Below are positions 51,380-59,647 of a stretch of 64,000 nucleotides of DNA, piece by piece. Every line of letters begins with the position of its first letter. Positions within the stretch are counted from its first letter, which is position 1. The stretch spans positions 1,550,001 to 1,614,000 of the forward strand of contig NZ_CP082273.1 in assembly GCF_019880385.1 (NCBI RefSeq). The letters are read 5' to 3'. This DNA is from Nocardioides coralli. GTDB lineage: Bacteria > Actinomycetota > Actinomycetes > Propionibacteriales > Nocardioidaceae. The translations under genes and the position numbers were made by a program. The notes under the pieces were generated by a model. The model was not told the DNA's origin. It ran no database searches and worked only from the letters and a program-made list of their open reading frames with translations.

Positions 51380-52249
51380 ATGACCACGACCAACGGCGGT
51401 GAACGCCTGCTCCGCGTGGCGGTGCCCAACAAGGGCTCGCTGTCACAGGCCGCGCAGGACATCCTCCGGGAGTCCGGCTACCGGCAGCGTCACGACGCCA
51501 AGGAGCTGACGCTGCTCGACGTCGACAACGGCGTGGAGTTCTTCTACCTCCGACCCCGCGACATCGCGCTCTACGTCGGCGAGGGGACCCTCGACGTCGG
51601 GATCACCGGCCGCGACCTGCTGCTGGACTCCGGGGCCCAGGCCGAGGAGGCCATGGAGCTCGGGTTCGGCCGCAGCCGGTTCCGCTTCGCGGGACCCGCC
51701 GGCCGCTTCTCCGAGCTCGGCGACATCGCCGGCAAGCGGGTCGCGACGTCCTACACCGGGGTCGTGTCCCGATTCCTCGAGGACCGGGGGATCGACGCCA
51801 CGGTGACCCGCCTCGACGGCGCGGTCGAGACGAGCATCCAGCTCGGGGTCGCCGACGTGATCGCCGACGTCGTCGAGACCGGCAGCACCCTCAAGGCCGC
51901 CGGGCTGGAGACCTTCGGCGAGGTGATCCTGGAGTCGCAGGCGGTGCTCGTGACCCGGGGGCAGGAGACCCCGGCCGGGTTCGGGGTGTTCCGCCGCCGC
52001 CTCGAGGGCGTCCTCGTGGCCCGCTCCTACGTGATGATGGACTACGACATCCCCGAGGCCGACGTCTCCCGCGCGGTCGCCCTCACCCCCGGTATCGAGA
52101 GCCCGACGGTGTCCCCGCTCCACCGCGAGGGCTGGGTGGCGGTGCGCGCGATGGTGCCGCGCACCGGGGCGCAGCGCCTGATGGACGAGCTGTTCGAGAT
52201 CGGCGCCCGCGGCATCCTGGTCACCGACATCCATGCCTGCCGCCTCTGA
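51380..52249 (+). CDS. hisG: ATP phosphoribosyltransferase, long form
   Basis: First step of histidine synthesis, feedback-controlled by histidine. The 289-residue length shows the long form with a C-terminal regulatory domain (about 215-289), so no HisZ is needed. Motifs: LRVAVPNKGSLSQAAQDIL at the start, DVGITGRDLLLD, and the PRPP site VIADVVETGSTLKAAGLE. hisE-hisG is the usual actinobacterial pair; the other his genes are elsewhere. Confidence 0.96.
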   Translation: MTTTNGGERLLRVAVPNKGSLSQAAQDILRESGYRQRHDAKELTLLDVDNGVEFFYLRPRDIALYVGEGTLDVGITGRDLLLDSGAQAEEAMELGFGRSRFRFAGPAGRFSELGDIAGKRVATSYTGVVSRFLEDRGIDATVTRLDGAVETSIQLGVADVIADVVETGSTLKAAGLETFGEVILESQAVLVTRGQETPAGFGVFRRRLEGVLVARSYVMMDYDIPEADVSRAVALTPGIESPTVSPLHREGWVAVRAMVPRTGAQRLMDELFEIGARGILVTDIHACRL

Positions 52250-52682
52250 GCCCCGGCTGCCCCGCACCTGGCGGCCGCTCGGCGTGCGCATGGCCGGCCT
52301 CGTGTTCGGCCTCGGCCTGCTCGTGGTCTGCATCGTCGCGTGGTGGAGCTTCGATGCCGAGGTGCGCGCCCGCTTCACGACCTTCCAGCGAGGGACGCTC
52401 GTCTTCCTGGGACTGCTCATCTACGGCGCCGGCTACGCCCTCGCGCGGTCGCGCGTGGTCGCGACGCCCGAGCGGCTGGTGGTGGTCAACGGCTACCGGC
52501 GCCGGGAGTACACCTGGCCCGAGGTGCTCGCGGTCCACATGCCGCCGGGGGCGCCCTGGGCGGTCCTCGACCTCGCCGACGGGACCAGCCAGCCGGCGAT
52601 GGGCATCCAGGGCTCCGACGGGCCCCGCGCCCGGATCGCCGTCCGCGAGCTCCGCGAGCTGATCGACCGCCAGCCGGGCTGA
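52233..52682 (+). CDS. PH domain-containing membrane protein
   Basis: A 149-residue protein whose ATG lies 17 bases inside the end of hisG. Two membrane segments (about 20-37, AGLVFGLGLLVVCIVAWW; 52-68, GTLVFLGLLIYGAGYAL) are followed by a bacterial PH-like domain (RSRVVATPERLVVVNGYRRREYTWPEV). Such genes commonly follow hisG in actinobacteria. Function unknown. Confidence 0.8.
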   Translation: MPAASEPRLPRTWRPLGVRMAGLVFGLGLLVVCIVAWWSFDAEVRARFTTFQRGTLVFLGLLIYGAGYALARSRVVATPERLVVVNGYRRREYTWPEVLAVHMPPGAPWAVLDLADGTSQPAMGIQGSDGPRARIAVRELRELIDRQPG

Positions 52683-52698
52683 CGGACGCCGACGTGGG

Positions 52699-53292
52699 TC
52701 AGCCTCGGTCGGCGGCGTCCACGACGAGGTCGGCCCGCTCCCGGGTCCGGTGGGCGTCGAAGACCCGCTGCTCGGCCTCGGCCCAGCGCTCCCAGTGGGG
52801 GGCGAAGGCCTCCCCGTCCCGGTCCAGTCCGCGCCGCAGCCGCTGGTCGTGCGGCGCCTCGACCCAGACCAGGACCGTGACCAGCTCCGCCACGGTCGGC
52901 GACCCCGAGCCCACTCCCTCGACGACGAGGAGGGGTGCCGGATCGACGGTCACCTGCTCGGCCCACGCATCGGCGTGCCAGTCCCAGCGGCGGTAGGCCC
53001 CCGGTCGACCGTGGGCCAGCGGACGCAGCAGGCCGGTGAGCTGGCGGTCCACGGTGGGCAGGCCGCCCCAGCCCTCGTAGAGATCGTCCATGTGGACCAC
53101 AGCCGATCCCGGGACCTCGGTCCGGAGCCGCTCGGCGAGCATGGTCTTGCCCGACCCTGCCGGCCCGTCCACGCACACGAGGTGGCCGCCGCTCAGCCGC
53201 GGTGCCCGCGCGGACACCAGCTCCAGCACCCGACGGGCGGCCGCGTCGGGCCCGCCCCCGAGCGTCTCGGCGTGGCGAGGAGTCTCGTGCAC
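52699..53292 (-). CDS. P-loop kinase of the uridine kinase / AAA type
   Basis: A 197-residue cytoplasmic protein with Walker A VDGPAGSGKTMLAERL, a substrate-loop like VHMDDLYEGWGGL, and VVEGVGSG as Walker B. The pattern resembles uridine kinase and related nucleoside or cofactor kinases; substrate unknown. The start is GTG 53292, seven bases after a TAGCCT -10 box on the minus strand; an in-frame ATG at 53329 would lie upstream of that box. The PH gene converges on it. Confidence 0.78.
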   Translation of the reverse strand: MHETPRHAETLGGGPDAAARRVLELVSARAPRLSGGHLVCVDGPAGSGKTMLAERLRTEVPGSAVVHMDDLYEGWGGLPTVDRQLTGLLRPLAHGRPGAYRRWDWHADAWAEQVTVDPAPLLVVEGVGSGSPTVAELVTVLVWVEAPHDQRLRRGLDRDGEAFAPHWERWAEAEQRVFDAHRTRERADLVVDAADRG

Positions 53293-53299
53293 GGCCAGC

Positions 53300-53305
53300 A
53301 GGCTA
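53300..53305 (-). promoter_or_regulatory. Putative minus-strand -10 box TAGCCT
   Basis: Read on the minus strand, TAGCCT ends seven bases before the GTG at 53292, again a leaderless arrangement. The divergent secreted-protein gene starts 22 bases away on the plus strand. Confidence 0.45.
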
Positions 53306-53326
53306 ACCGTGGGGCAGGATGGGGCC

Positions 53327-53728
53327 ATGACGGCCCACCGTGCTCGGGATCTCGCCGCCGCCACCGTCCTGCCCCTCGTGGCCGCTCTCGCGGTCACGAC
53401 GCTCGGCACGCCAGCTGACGCGGGCACCACCGAACCGCGGACCGTGAGCATCACGGCCGTGGAGCCCCGCGACGACGTCTTCCTCGTCAAGGGCAAGGTG
53501 CGGCCCCACCACCCGGGCGGTCGGGTCCTGGTGCAGCGCAAGCGGCCGCAGGCGGCCCACTGGCAGAAGTGGCGGACCGTCCGGACGACCGACGCGAGCC
53601 GCTACCGACGTCGCGTGCGGCAGCTCCGCCGACCCGGCGTGATCTGCTACCGGGTCAAGGTGCCGGGCGACGCGACGTACGCCGACGCCTTCTCCGAGAA
53701 GGTGTGCATCCGCACCTACTGGAAGTGA
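53327..53728 (+). CDS. Small secreted protein, function unknown
   Basis: A 133-residue protein with a signal peptide (residues about 1-33; LAAATVLPLVAALAVTTLG then TPADAG). The mature part is short, basic and beta-rich (TVSITAVEPRDDVFLVKGKV, RVLVQRKRPQAAHWQKWR) with two cysteines (VICYRV, KVCIRT) that probably form a disulfide. The look is that of a single Ig-like module of the kind found in actinobacterial cell-surface proteins. Divergent from the kinase gene. Confidence 0.7.
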   Translation: MTAHRARDLAAATVLPLVAALAVTTLGTPADAGTTEPRTVSITAVEPRDDVFLVKGKVRPHHPGGRVLVQRKRPQAAHWQKWRTVRTTDASRYRRRVRQLRRPGVICYRVKVPGDATYADAFSEKVCIRTYWK

Positions 53729-53750
53729 GGCCTCGGCTTGAAGTGAGGCC
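53729..53750. terminator. Short hairpin between convergent genes
   Basis: GGCCTC (53729-53734) pairs with GAGGCC (53745-53750). The 11-bp direct repeat GAAGTGAGGCC occurs twice here, once across the stop codon of the secreted-protein gene. Possible two-way terminator. Confidence 0.35.
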
Positions 53751-53765
53751 GGTGGTCGGGGCCGC

Positions 53766-54980
53766 TCAGAAGGCCTGACCCAGCCCCCGGTAGGTCGCGG
53801 CCTCGCCGACCAGCTCCGAGCCCGAGAGCAGCTGCACCGAGCCGGTGTGCTCGAACAGCTCGCCGGACTTGGCGTGCCGGAACCACACGAGGTCGCCGAT
53901 CCGCAGTCCTGCGGCGCCCGGCCCGGCCAGCGGCGTCTGCACCTCGCCGGCCCCCTCGAGCGCCGTCAGGTGCAGGCCCTCGGGCAGCCACGGCACCGGG
54001 AGCCGGTCGCCTCCGGCCGGGCCCGATGCGACGAGTCCACCACCGAGCACCGTGGCCACCGACTCCGAGGGCCGGCGCACGACCGGCACCGCGAAGAACG
54101 CCGCCGGCCGGGGCTCGAAGTCGCGGTAGTGGTCGAACAGGGCGGGGACCAGCAGGCCAGAACCTGCGGCCACCTCGGTCACCACAGGGTCCGCCGCCGT
54201 GGTCTCCACCGAGCCGGAGCCCCCCGCGTTCCAGAGCTCGAGCTCGGCGATCTCCTCGAGCAGGCGCGCCACTGCGCGGCGTCGCTGCTGGAGCTGGGCG
54301 ATCGAGGCGCGCTTGACGCCGCGGACGACCAGCGAACCGCCACGGCGCAACGGCGCCTCGTCGGGCATCCCGGCGACCTGTCCCTCGTAGGTCATCACTC
54401 CGACCAGCCGGAACCCCGGCCGAGCCACGACGGAGCGGGCGAGCGCCGCCACCTCCTGCGGCTCGGCCAGCGGTGACCGCTTCGGTCCGAGGTGTTGTCC
54501 GGCGAGCCGCAGGCCTGCGTCGACGTCGATCGCCACCCGCACCGGGGGTGCGGCTGGCCCGCGCACGGCGTCGACGAGGTCGAGGTGGTCCGTGTCGTCG
54601 ACCATCAGGGTGATCGCCCGGGCATGCTCGGGGGAGGCGACCAGTCGCGTCAGCGCGGCCCGGTCCGTGGTCGGGTAGGCGACGAGGAGGTCGGCACTGA
54701 CACCCCGGTCGTGGAGCCACAGCGCCTCCCGCAGCGTGAACGCCAGCACGCCCCGGAAGCCGGGGGTGGCCAGCGCCCTCGTGATCAGGTCTGGCACCCG
54801 CACCGACTTCGAGGCCACCCGTACCGGCTTGCCGGCGGCGCGGCGCACGAGGTCGGCGGCGTTGGCGTCGAAGGCGTCGAGGTCGACCACCATCAGCGGG
54901 GTCGGCAGGGGGCCGGTCCGGTCGAGCGCAGCGGCGAGCCGGCGAGCGAGCAGGGACCTCGCCGAGGAGGTCGGCGGCAT
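53766..54980 (-). CDS. Fold-III PLP enzyme (amino acid deaminase/aldolase family)
   Basis: A 404-residue protein of the alanine racemase-like fold. The PLP lysine lies in VRVASKSVRVPDL (about residue 58), IDVDAGLRLAGQHLGPKRSP and GVMTYEGQVAG follow, and the C-terminal barrel carries GLRIGDLVWFRHAKSGELFEH. This matches the D-threonine aldolase / D-serine dehydratase side of the family, where the late His binds a metal. Real substrate unknown. Its start overlaps the stop of the membrane protein gene by ATGA-like sharing, so the two are co-transcribed. Confidence 0.85.
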   Translation of the reverse strand: MPPTSSARSLLARRLAAALDRTGPLPTPLMVVDLDAFDANAADLVRRAAGKPVRVASKSVRVPDLITRALATPGFRGVLAFTLREALWLHDRGVSADLLVAYPTTDRAALTRLVASPEHARAITLMVDDTDHLDLVDAVRGPAAPPVRVAIDVDAGLRLAGQHLGPKRSPLAEPQEVAALARSVVARPGFRLVGVMTYEGQVAGMPDEAPLRRGGSLVVRGVKRASIAQLQQRRRAVARLLEEIAELELWNAGGSGSVETTAADPVVTEVAAGSGLLVPALFDHYRDFEPRPAAFFAVPVVRRPSESVATVLGGGLVASGPAGGDRLPVPWLPEGLHLTALEGAGEVQTPLAGPGAAGLRIGDLVWFRHAKSGELFEHTGSVQLLSGSELVGEAATYRGLGQAF

Positions 54981-55423
54981 CAGGAGATACCGCGTCGCCG
55001 CAGGATGTCCTCGATCTCAGACAGGTCGTCGTCGCCCAGCGCGGGGTCTCCGGCCTTCGGCTCCGTCAGCTGTCCGCGCGGGGACCCTGCCTCGGTCTCC
55101 CGCTGAGCCTGCTTGCCCTGGGCCAGCGCCCGGTCGCGCACGATGCCCGAGACCACGAGCAGGACGACGGCGAGCCCGGAGAGCACCACGCCGATCCACA
55201 CCTGGGGGCTGAAGACGAGCCCGGTGGCCCAGTCGAGGACCGACCCGCCGATCTCGGTGAACATCTCGAGCGTGCCGGTGAGCCAGGCGGCCAGCGGCAG
55301 CAACGTGAGCCCGGCGCCCCGCAGGCCGGAGGCCAAGCCGCGGTGCCGGAAGGCGAACCAGGTCCAGGCGGCACCCACGGCCGTGAGGGTCGCGGCGAGT
55401 GCGGTCCAGGTGACCTCGTCCAC
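54980..55423 (-). CDS. Membrane protein, function unknown
   Basis: A 147-residue protein with three hydrophobic segments (about 5-23, TWTALAATLTAVGAAWTWFA; 38-52; 74-93, VWIGVVLSGLAVVLLVVSGI) and an acidic C-terminal tail (DPALGDDDLSEIEDILRRRG). First gene of a two-gene unit with the PLP enzyme. Similar proteins in related genera have been annotated by transfer as cellulose synthase, which the size and topology do not support. Confidence 0.75.
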   Translation of the reverse strand: MDEVTWTALAATLTAVGAAWTWFAFRHRGLASGLRGAGLTLLPLAAWLTGTLEMFTEIGGSVLDWATGLVFSPQVWIGVVLSGLAVVLLVVSGIVRDRALAQGKQAQRETEAGSPRGQLTEPKAGDPALGDDDLSEIEDILRRRGIS

Positions 55424-55481
55424 GTCTCCAGCCTGTCACACCGGTGGTGGCCAGACCTGCCCCGGATGCGAGGATCGGTGC

Positions 55482-55988
55482 GTGTCGACGCCCCGATCCA
55501 TCCCCGACCCGGGGTTCGCCGACGACGACGGGTCGGGCGACCCCGCCGTCGCGACCGCGCTGACGGCGTACGCCGCCGGCGAGATCGACCACGCCGACGC
55601 CCTCGACGTCGTCCGGCGCAGCCGCCTCGTCGTGCCCGTGGTCGCCGTCCTGGGCGAGGTCGAGCACGGCCACGACGGTCTGGCGAGGGAGAAGTCCAGC
55701 GACATGGCGGCGGTGCTGCTGGCCCGGCCCGACGGCCGCCGCGGCATGCTCGCCTTCACCAGCACCGACTCGCTCCGCGCCTGGAACCCCGAGGCGCGAC
55801 CGGTGCCCGTCACCGCGGCGACCGCAGCCCGGGCGGCGCAGCAGGAGGAGGCGGACGCCCTGGTGGTCGACGTCGCCGGGCCTGTCCGGTTCGTGATCGG
55901 CCGCCACGACCTCGCCGGGGTGGCGGGGGAGTGGGCGCTGACGCGCGTCGGCGGCCGCAGCGCCTGGATTCGACCGGCCGCGGAATGA
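55482..55988 (+). CDS. SseB-type N-terminal domain protein
   Basis: A 168-residue soluble protein that resembles the SseB N-terminal domain of actinobacteria (ATALTAYAAGEIDHADALDVVRR-like start, SRLVVPVVAVLGE, MAAVLLARPDGRRGMLAFTS, VTAATAARAAQQEEADALVVDVAG). Role unknown. The GTG at 55482 has GAGGAT six bases before it, close to a leaderless -10. It precedes the infC leader but the infC promoter lies just after its stop. Confidence 0.7.
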   Translation: MSTPRSIPDPGFADDDGSGDPAVATALTAYAAGEIDHADALDVVRRSRLVVPVVAVLGEVEHGHDGLAREKSSDMAAVLLARPDGRRGMLAFTSTDSLRAWNPEARPVPVTAATAARAAQQEEADALVVDVAGPVRFVIGRHDLAGVAGEWALTRVGGRSAWIRPAAE

Positions 55989-55993
55989 GCGGG

Positions 55994-56287
55994 TAGAGTT
56001 CGGCGTTGACCGATCCGTCCCGTGACGGCCGCGTGCGGCCCCGCAGGACAGATCCGCAAGCGGGGACCAGCAGCTTCACGTCTCCCACCCGCACCGACCG
56101 AACGAGGTCGTCGGGTCCGGTCCCGGTGCGACACCGCGTGTCGTCGTACCGGAGGACACGAGTCCGCACGGCGGGCGACGTGTCGCGACTGGCTTCCGCT
56201 TGTGACAGCGGAGGCCTTTTTCGTCTGTCGGCACGGGTGCCGCGCAGACGGGGGTGGACCTCCGACCGCCAGACCACAGGAGGACAC
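55994..56287 (+). promoter_or_regulatory. infC promoter and long structured leader RNA
   Basis: TAGAGT (55994-55999) is the -10 box, so the leader is about 280 nt. It is full of hairpins: CCGTC/GACGG (56015-56028), CGTGTC/GACACG (56137-56160), the terminator at 56191-56221, and directly after it CGTCTG-CGGCAC/GTGCCG-CAGACG (56222-56250). In Bacillus the infC-rpmI-rplT operon is controlled by L20 binding to such a leader with premature termination; here the same logic is an inference. Confidence 0.65.
56191..56221 (+). terminator. Intrinsic terminator (attenuator) in the infC leader
   Basis: GGCTTCCGCT (56191-56200), loop TGTGAC, AGCGGAGGCC (56207-56216) form a 10-bp stem with one G-U pair, directly followed by TTTTT. 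It is the only stem with a real U-tract that I found in the window. It lies 67 bases before the infC start, so infC can be transcribed only if it is read through. Confidence 0.8.
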
Positions 56288-56959
56288 ATCAGCACCGAGT
56301 TGCGCATCAACGACCGGATCCGGGTACCCGAGGTCCGGCTCGTCGGCCCCAACGGGGAGACCGTCGGCATCGTCCCGACCGACCAGGCCCTGAAGCTCGC
56401 GGTGGAGGCAGACCTCGACCTGGTCGAGGTCGCGCCCATGGCCCGGCCGCCCGTCTGCAAGCTCATGGACTACGGGAAGTTCAAGTACGAGAACGCCCAG
56501 AAGGCCCGTGAGGCACGACGGAACCAGACCAACGTCGTGATCAAGGAGATGAAGCTCCGCCCCAAGATCGACAAGCACGACTACGAGACCAAGAAGGGTC
56601 ACGTGGTGCGGTTCCTCAAGGCGGGCGACAAGGTCAAGATCACGATCATGTTCCGGGGTCGGGAGCAGCACCGCCCCGAGCTGGGCTTCCGGTTGCTCCA
56701 GCGGCTGGCCGAGGACGTCACCGACCTCGGGTTCGTCGAGTCGGCCCCCAAGCAGGACGGTCGCAACATGACCATGGTCCTGGGGCCGCACCGCAAGAAG
56801 GCCGACGCCAAGGCCGAGGCCAAGGCTGAGAAGGAGACCCGCGCAGCCGAGCGGGCCGCCGAGGAGGCCGAGGAGCGCGCCGAGCGCGCGGCTCACCCGC
56901 CGGCGCAGAAGAAGGAGCGCGGTCGCTCCGAGAACCTCGATCCCGAGATCGAGGCCTGA
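56288..56959 (+). CDS. infC: Translation initiation factor IF-3 with ATC start codon
   Basis: A 223-residue protein with both IF-3 domains: [20 protein letters not shown] and [20 protein letters not shown] (N-domain and linker), then [28 protein letters not shown] and [11 protein letters not shown] (C-domain), and a charged Ala/Glu/Lys tail about 50 residues long typical of actinobacteria. Homology starts at ISTELRIND, and the codon there is ATC (56288), four bases after AGGAGG. No ATG or GTG lies between. Rare AUU/AUC-type starts are known for infC and let IF-3 control itself. It heads infC-rpmI-rplT. Confidence 0.93.
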   Translation: MSTELRINDRIRVPEVRLVGPNGETVGIVPTDQALKLAVEADLDLVEVAPMARPPVCKLMDYGKFKYENAQKAREARRNQTNVVIKEMKLRPKIDKHDYETKKGHVVRFLKAGDKVKITIMFRGREQHRPELGFRLLQRLAEDVTDLGFVESAPKQDGRNMTMVLGPHRKKADAKAEAKAEKETRAAERAAEEAEERAERAAHPPAQKKERGRSENLDPEIEA

Positions 56960-57004
56960 GCCCGCTCCCGTCCCCACGTCCGACGTAGACAGAAAGCGAA
57001 GAGA

Positions 57005-57199
57005 ATGCCGAAGAACAAGACGCACTCCGGTGCCAGCAAGCGCTTCCGTGTGACCGGCTCGGGCAAGATCCGCCGCCAGAAGGCGGGCCTGCGCCACAAC
57101 CTGGAGAAGAAGCCGTCGAAGGTGACCCGCCGGATGGCCGGGACCACCGACGTGGCGAAGGCCGACGTCAAGCGCGCCAAGAAGCTGCTGGGTCGCTGA
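57005..57199 (+). CDS. rpmI: 50S ribosomal protein bL35
   Basis: A 64-residue, strongly basic protein. [20 protein letters not shown] at the start and KKLLGR at the end are the family's. It lies 45 bases after infC, preceded by AGAAAGCGAAGAG as ribosome binding site. Confidence 0.97.
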   Translation: MPKNKTHSGASKRFRVTGSGKIRRQKAGLRHNLEKKPSKVTRRMAGTTDVAKADVKRAKKLLGR

Positions 57200-57259
57200 C
57201 CCGTCCACCCCCGGTGGTCGCGCCCGACCACGACGACTTGAGCAACAAGGAGTAACGAC

Positions 57260-57643
57260 ATGGCACGCGTCAAGCGCGCAGTGAACGCCCACAAGAAGCG
57301 CCGTACCACCCTCGAGCGGGCCTCCGGCTACCGCGGTCAGCGCTCGCGCCTCTACCGCAAGGCCAAGGAGCAGGTCACCCACTCGCTGGTCTACAGCTAC
57401 AACGACCGGCGCAAGAACAAGGGCAACTTCCGTCGCCTCTGGATCCAGCGGATCAACGCGGCCGCCCGAGCGCAGGGCCTGACCTACAACCGGTTCATCC
57501 AGGGACTGGGCCTGGCCGGCGTCGAGGTCGACCGCAAGATCCTGGCCGACCTCGCCGTCAACGACACCGCTGCGTTCAACGCCCTCGTCGAGACCGCCAA
57601 GGCGGCGCTGCCCGACGACGTCAACGCCCCGAAGGCCTCCTGA
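57260..57643 (+). CDS. rplT: 50S ribosomal protein bL20
   Basis: A 127-residue protein with [20 protein letters not shown] and [21 protein letters not shown], the typical L20 N-terminal extension and globular domain. In some bacteria L20 binds the infC leader and represses the operon. AAGGAGTAACGAC precedes the ATG. Confidence 0.97.
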   Translation: MARVKRAVNAHKKRRTTLERASGYRGQRSRLYRKAKEQVTHSLVYSYNDRRKNKGNFRRLWIQRINAAARAQGLTYNRFIQGLGLAGVEVDRKILADLAVNDTAAFNALVETAKAALPDDVNAPKAS

Positions 57644-57646
57644 GGC

Positions 57647-58450
57647 TTGACGACCCACGCGCCGCTGGTGGCGGGCAACGCCCGCGTCAAGGCGGCCCGC
57701 AGGCTCAGCCGCCGCTCGGTTCGCGCCGAGCGGCGGCTGTTTCTCGCTGACGGTCCGAAGGCGACCGGCGCCGCCCTCGCCACGCCGGACCGGGTCGTGG
57801 AGGTCTTCGCGACCGAGCGCGCGACCGCGGCGTACGCCGAGCTGCGCGACCGGGCCGCGCGGCAGGGTGTCGCCTGGACCCTCGTGGAGGACCGGGCGAT
57901 GGCGGGCTTGAGCGACAGCGTGACCCCGGCCGGGGTGGTGGCGGTGTGCCGGTTCCTCGAGCAGCCGCTCCCGGCGGCCCTCGCGAGCGGCGACCTCCTG
58001 GTCGTCTGCGCAGACGTCCGCGACCCCGGCAATGCGGGGACCGTCATCCGCACCGCCGACGCCGTCGGGGCCGACGCCGTCGTGCTCGCCGGCCGGTCGG
58101 TCGATCCCTACAACCCCAAGACCGTCCGCGCCAGCGTGGGCAGCCTCTTCCAGCTCCCGCTCGCGGTCGCGGCCGAGCCCGCTGAGGCCGTCCGGGCCGC
58201 TCAGCAGGCGGGGGCGGTGGTCCTGGCCGCCGACGGCGCCGGCGAGGTCGACCTCTTCGACGCCGACGACCTGCTGCGTGGTCCGGTCGCCTGGCTCTTC
58301 GGCAACGAGGCCTGGGGCCTCCCTGCCGAGCTGGCCGGACTTGCCGACCACCGCGTCGCCATCCCCATCACCGGAGGCGCCGAGAGCCTCAACCTCGCCA
58401 CCGCCGCCGCCGTCTGCCTCTACGCCACGGCCCGCGCGCGCCGGGGCTGA
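57647..58450 (+). CDS. TrmH (SpoU) family RNA 2'-O-methyltransferase
   Basis: A 267-residue protein. N-terminal substrate-binding domain (ARVKAARRLSRRSVRAERRL) is followed by the trefoil-knot methyltransferase with VCADVRDPGNAGTVIRTADA (motif 1), GNEAWGLP (motif 2) and ITGGAESLNLATAAAVCLY (motif 3). It begins with TTG 57647 three bases after the rplT stop; a GTG at 57668 is an alternative. Target rRNA or tRNA unknown. Downstream position after rplT is conserved in actinobacteria. Confidence 0.9.
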   Translation: MTTHAPLVAGNARVKAARRLSRRSVRAERRLFLADGPKATGAALATPDRVVEVFATERATAAYAELRDRAARQGVAWTLVEDRAMAGLSDSVTPAGVVAVCRFLEQPLPAALASGDLLVVCADVRDPGNAGTVIRTADAVGADAVVLAGRSVDPYNPKTVRASVGSLFQLPLAVAAEPAEAVRAAQQAGAVVLAADGAGEVDLFDADDLLRGPVAWLFGNEAWGLPAELAGLADHRVAIPITGGAESLNLATAAAVCLYATARARRG

Positions 58451-58474
58451 CGCCCCGACCCGGCGGTGAGCGAC

Positions 58475-58480
58475 TAGGTT
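58475..58480 (+). promoter_or_regulatory. Putative -10 box TAGGTT
   Basis: TAGGTT lies 39 bases before the GTG of the PAS histidine kinase. A ribosome binding site GGGAGG (58510-58515) follows, so this would be a leadered transcript. Confidence 0.35.
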
Positions 58481-58519
58481 TCCTCCGAGGGACCGCGCCG
58501 ACGGACGACGGGAGGACCG

Positions 58520-59575
58520 GTGGAGGACACGCTCGCGCCCCGCGCCCTCGCGGACGCGCTGCCCGACGGTGTGGTGGTCGCCGACGGTGGCGGCACCGTC
58601 CAGCTGGTGTCCCGGCTCGCCGGCACCATGCTCGGCGTCGACCCCGACGCGGCCGTCGGCCAGCGGCTCGAGGAGGTGCTGCGGCTCCAGGACACCGAGG
58701 GACGCGACTGGTGCGACCAGAACGCCCCGTTCGACGGCCTGGCCTCCCGCACCGGCATCCCCGAGCAGTCCTGGTTGCTGCCCAACGGCACCGAGGTGCT
58801 CACCACCGCCCGGTTCACCCGACGCGGTGGGCGCGGACCGGTGGTCAGGCTCACGGTGCTCATCCGCAGCGGGCGCGGCCGGGCCCGGCTCGACCGGGAC
58901 CGGTCGGACCTGGTGGCGACCGTCGCGCACGAGCTGCGGTCGCCGCTCACCGGGGTGAAGGGCTTCGTACAGGCGATGCTCAACCGGTGGGACAAGCTCA
59001 CCGACGAGCAGAAGAAGCTGATGCTCACCACGGTCCACGCCGACTCCGACCGGTTGAGCCGGCTGATCACCGAGCTCCTCGACGTGGCGCGCATCGACAC
59101 CGGGCGGCTCTCGCTCCACCCGCGGCCGTGCGACGCCACGGTCCTGGTGGAGCGTGTCGTCGCCTCGGTCAGGGAGGGGACCGCCCGCCCGGTGCTGCTC
59201 GAGAGCTCAGGTGAGCTGCCACAGATCGGAGCCGACCCGGACAAGTTCACCCAGGTGGTCACCAACCTGGTCGAGAACGCCGTACGCCACGGCGCCGGCA
59301 CGGTCACGGTGAGCCTCGAGCCGCTCGAGGGCCACGAGCACCCTGGTGTCCGGCTGGTCGTCGAGGACGAGGGGGACGGGATCCCCGAGGAGATGCGGCG
59401 CCGGGTCTTCACCAAGTTCTGGAACAGCGGTCGCCACGGCGGCTCCGGGCTCGGGATGTACCTCGTCAACGGTCTCACCCGTGCCCACGGTGGCACCGTG
59501 ACGATCGATGACGCCCCCGGGGGAGGCGCGCGGGTCGCCCTGGTGTGGCCCGCCCCGCAGCTGCCCGACGCCTGA
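58520..59575 (+). CDS. Soluble PAS-domain sensor histidine kinase
   Basis: A 351-residue kinase with no membrane segment. PAS domain at about 10-100 (LPDGVVVADGGGTVQLVSRLA), dimerisation helix with H137 in VAHELRSPLTG, then the ATPase boxes: NLVENAVRHG (N), DEGDGIPEE (G1), FTKFWNSG (F) and GSGLGMYLV (G2). The cognate regulator may be the one encoded 72 bases downstream, although that regulator overlaps a second kinase gene. The start is GTG 58520. Signal unknown. Confidence 0.92.
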   Translation: MEDTLAPRALADALPDGVVVADGGGTVQLVSRLAGTMLGVDPDAAVGQRLEEVLRLQDTEGRDWCDQNAPFDGLASRTGIPEQSWLLPNGTEVLTTARFTRRGGRGPVVRLTVLIRSGRGRARLDRDRSDLVATVAHELRSPLTGVKGFVQAMLNRWDKLTDEQKKLMLTTVHADSDRLSRLITELLDVARIDTGRLSLHPRPCDATVLVERVVASVREGTARPVLLESSGELPQIGADPDKFTQVVTNLVENAVRHGAGTVTVSLEPLEGHEHPGVRLVVEDEGDGIPEEMRRRVFTKFWNSGRHGGSGLGMYLVNGLTRAHGGTVTIDDAPGGGARVALVWPAPQLPDA

Positions 59576-59635
59576 CCGGTCTGATCTGCACAGGACCTTC
59601 ACGCGTCCTGCCCACGAGGTCCGTACCCGGACTCC

Positions 59636-59641
59636 TACTGT
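59636..59641 (+). promoter_or_regulatory. Putative -10 box TACTGT
   Basis: TACTGT ends six bases before the ATG of the response regulator at 59648, a leaderless arrangement. Confidence 0.5.
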
Positions 59642-59647
59642 CGTCGC

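Noticed and set aside
56008..56028. A 15-base match (CGATCCGTCCCGTGA) between the infC leader and the carA PyrR hairpin
   Set aside because: The GUGAGG half of the PyrR loop is missing; here the sequence continues GACGG and folds into a different small hairpin far from the ribosome binding site. Matches of this length are expected by chance in such GC-rich DNA.
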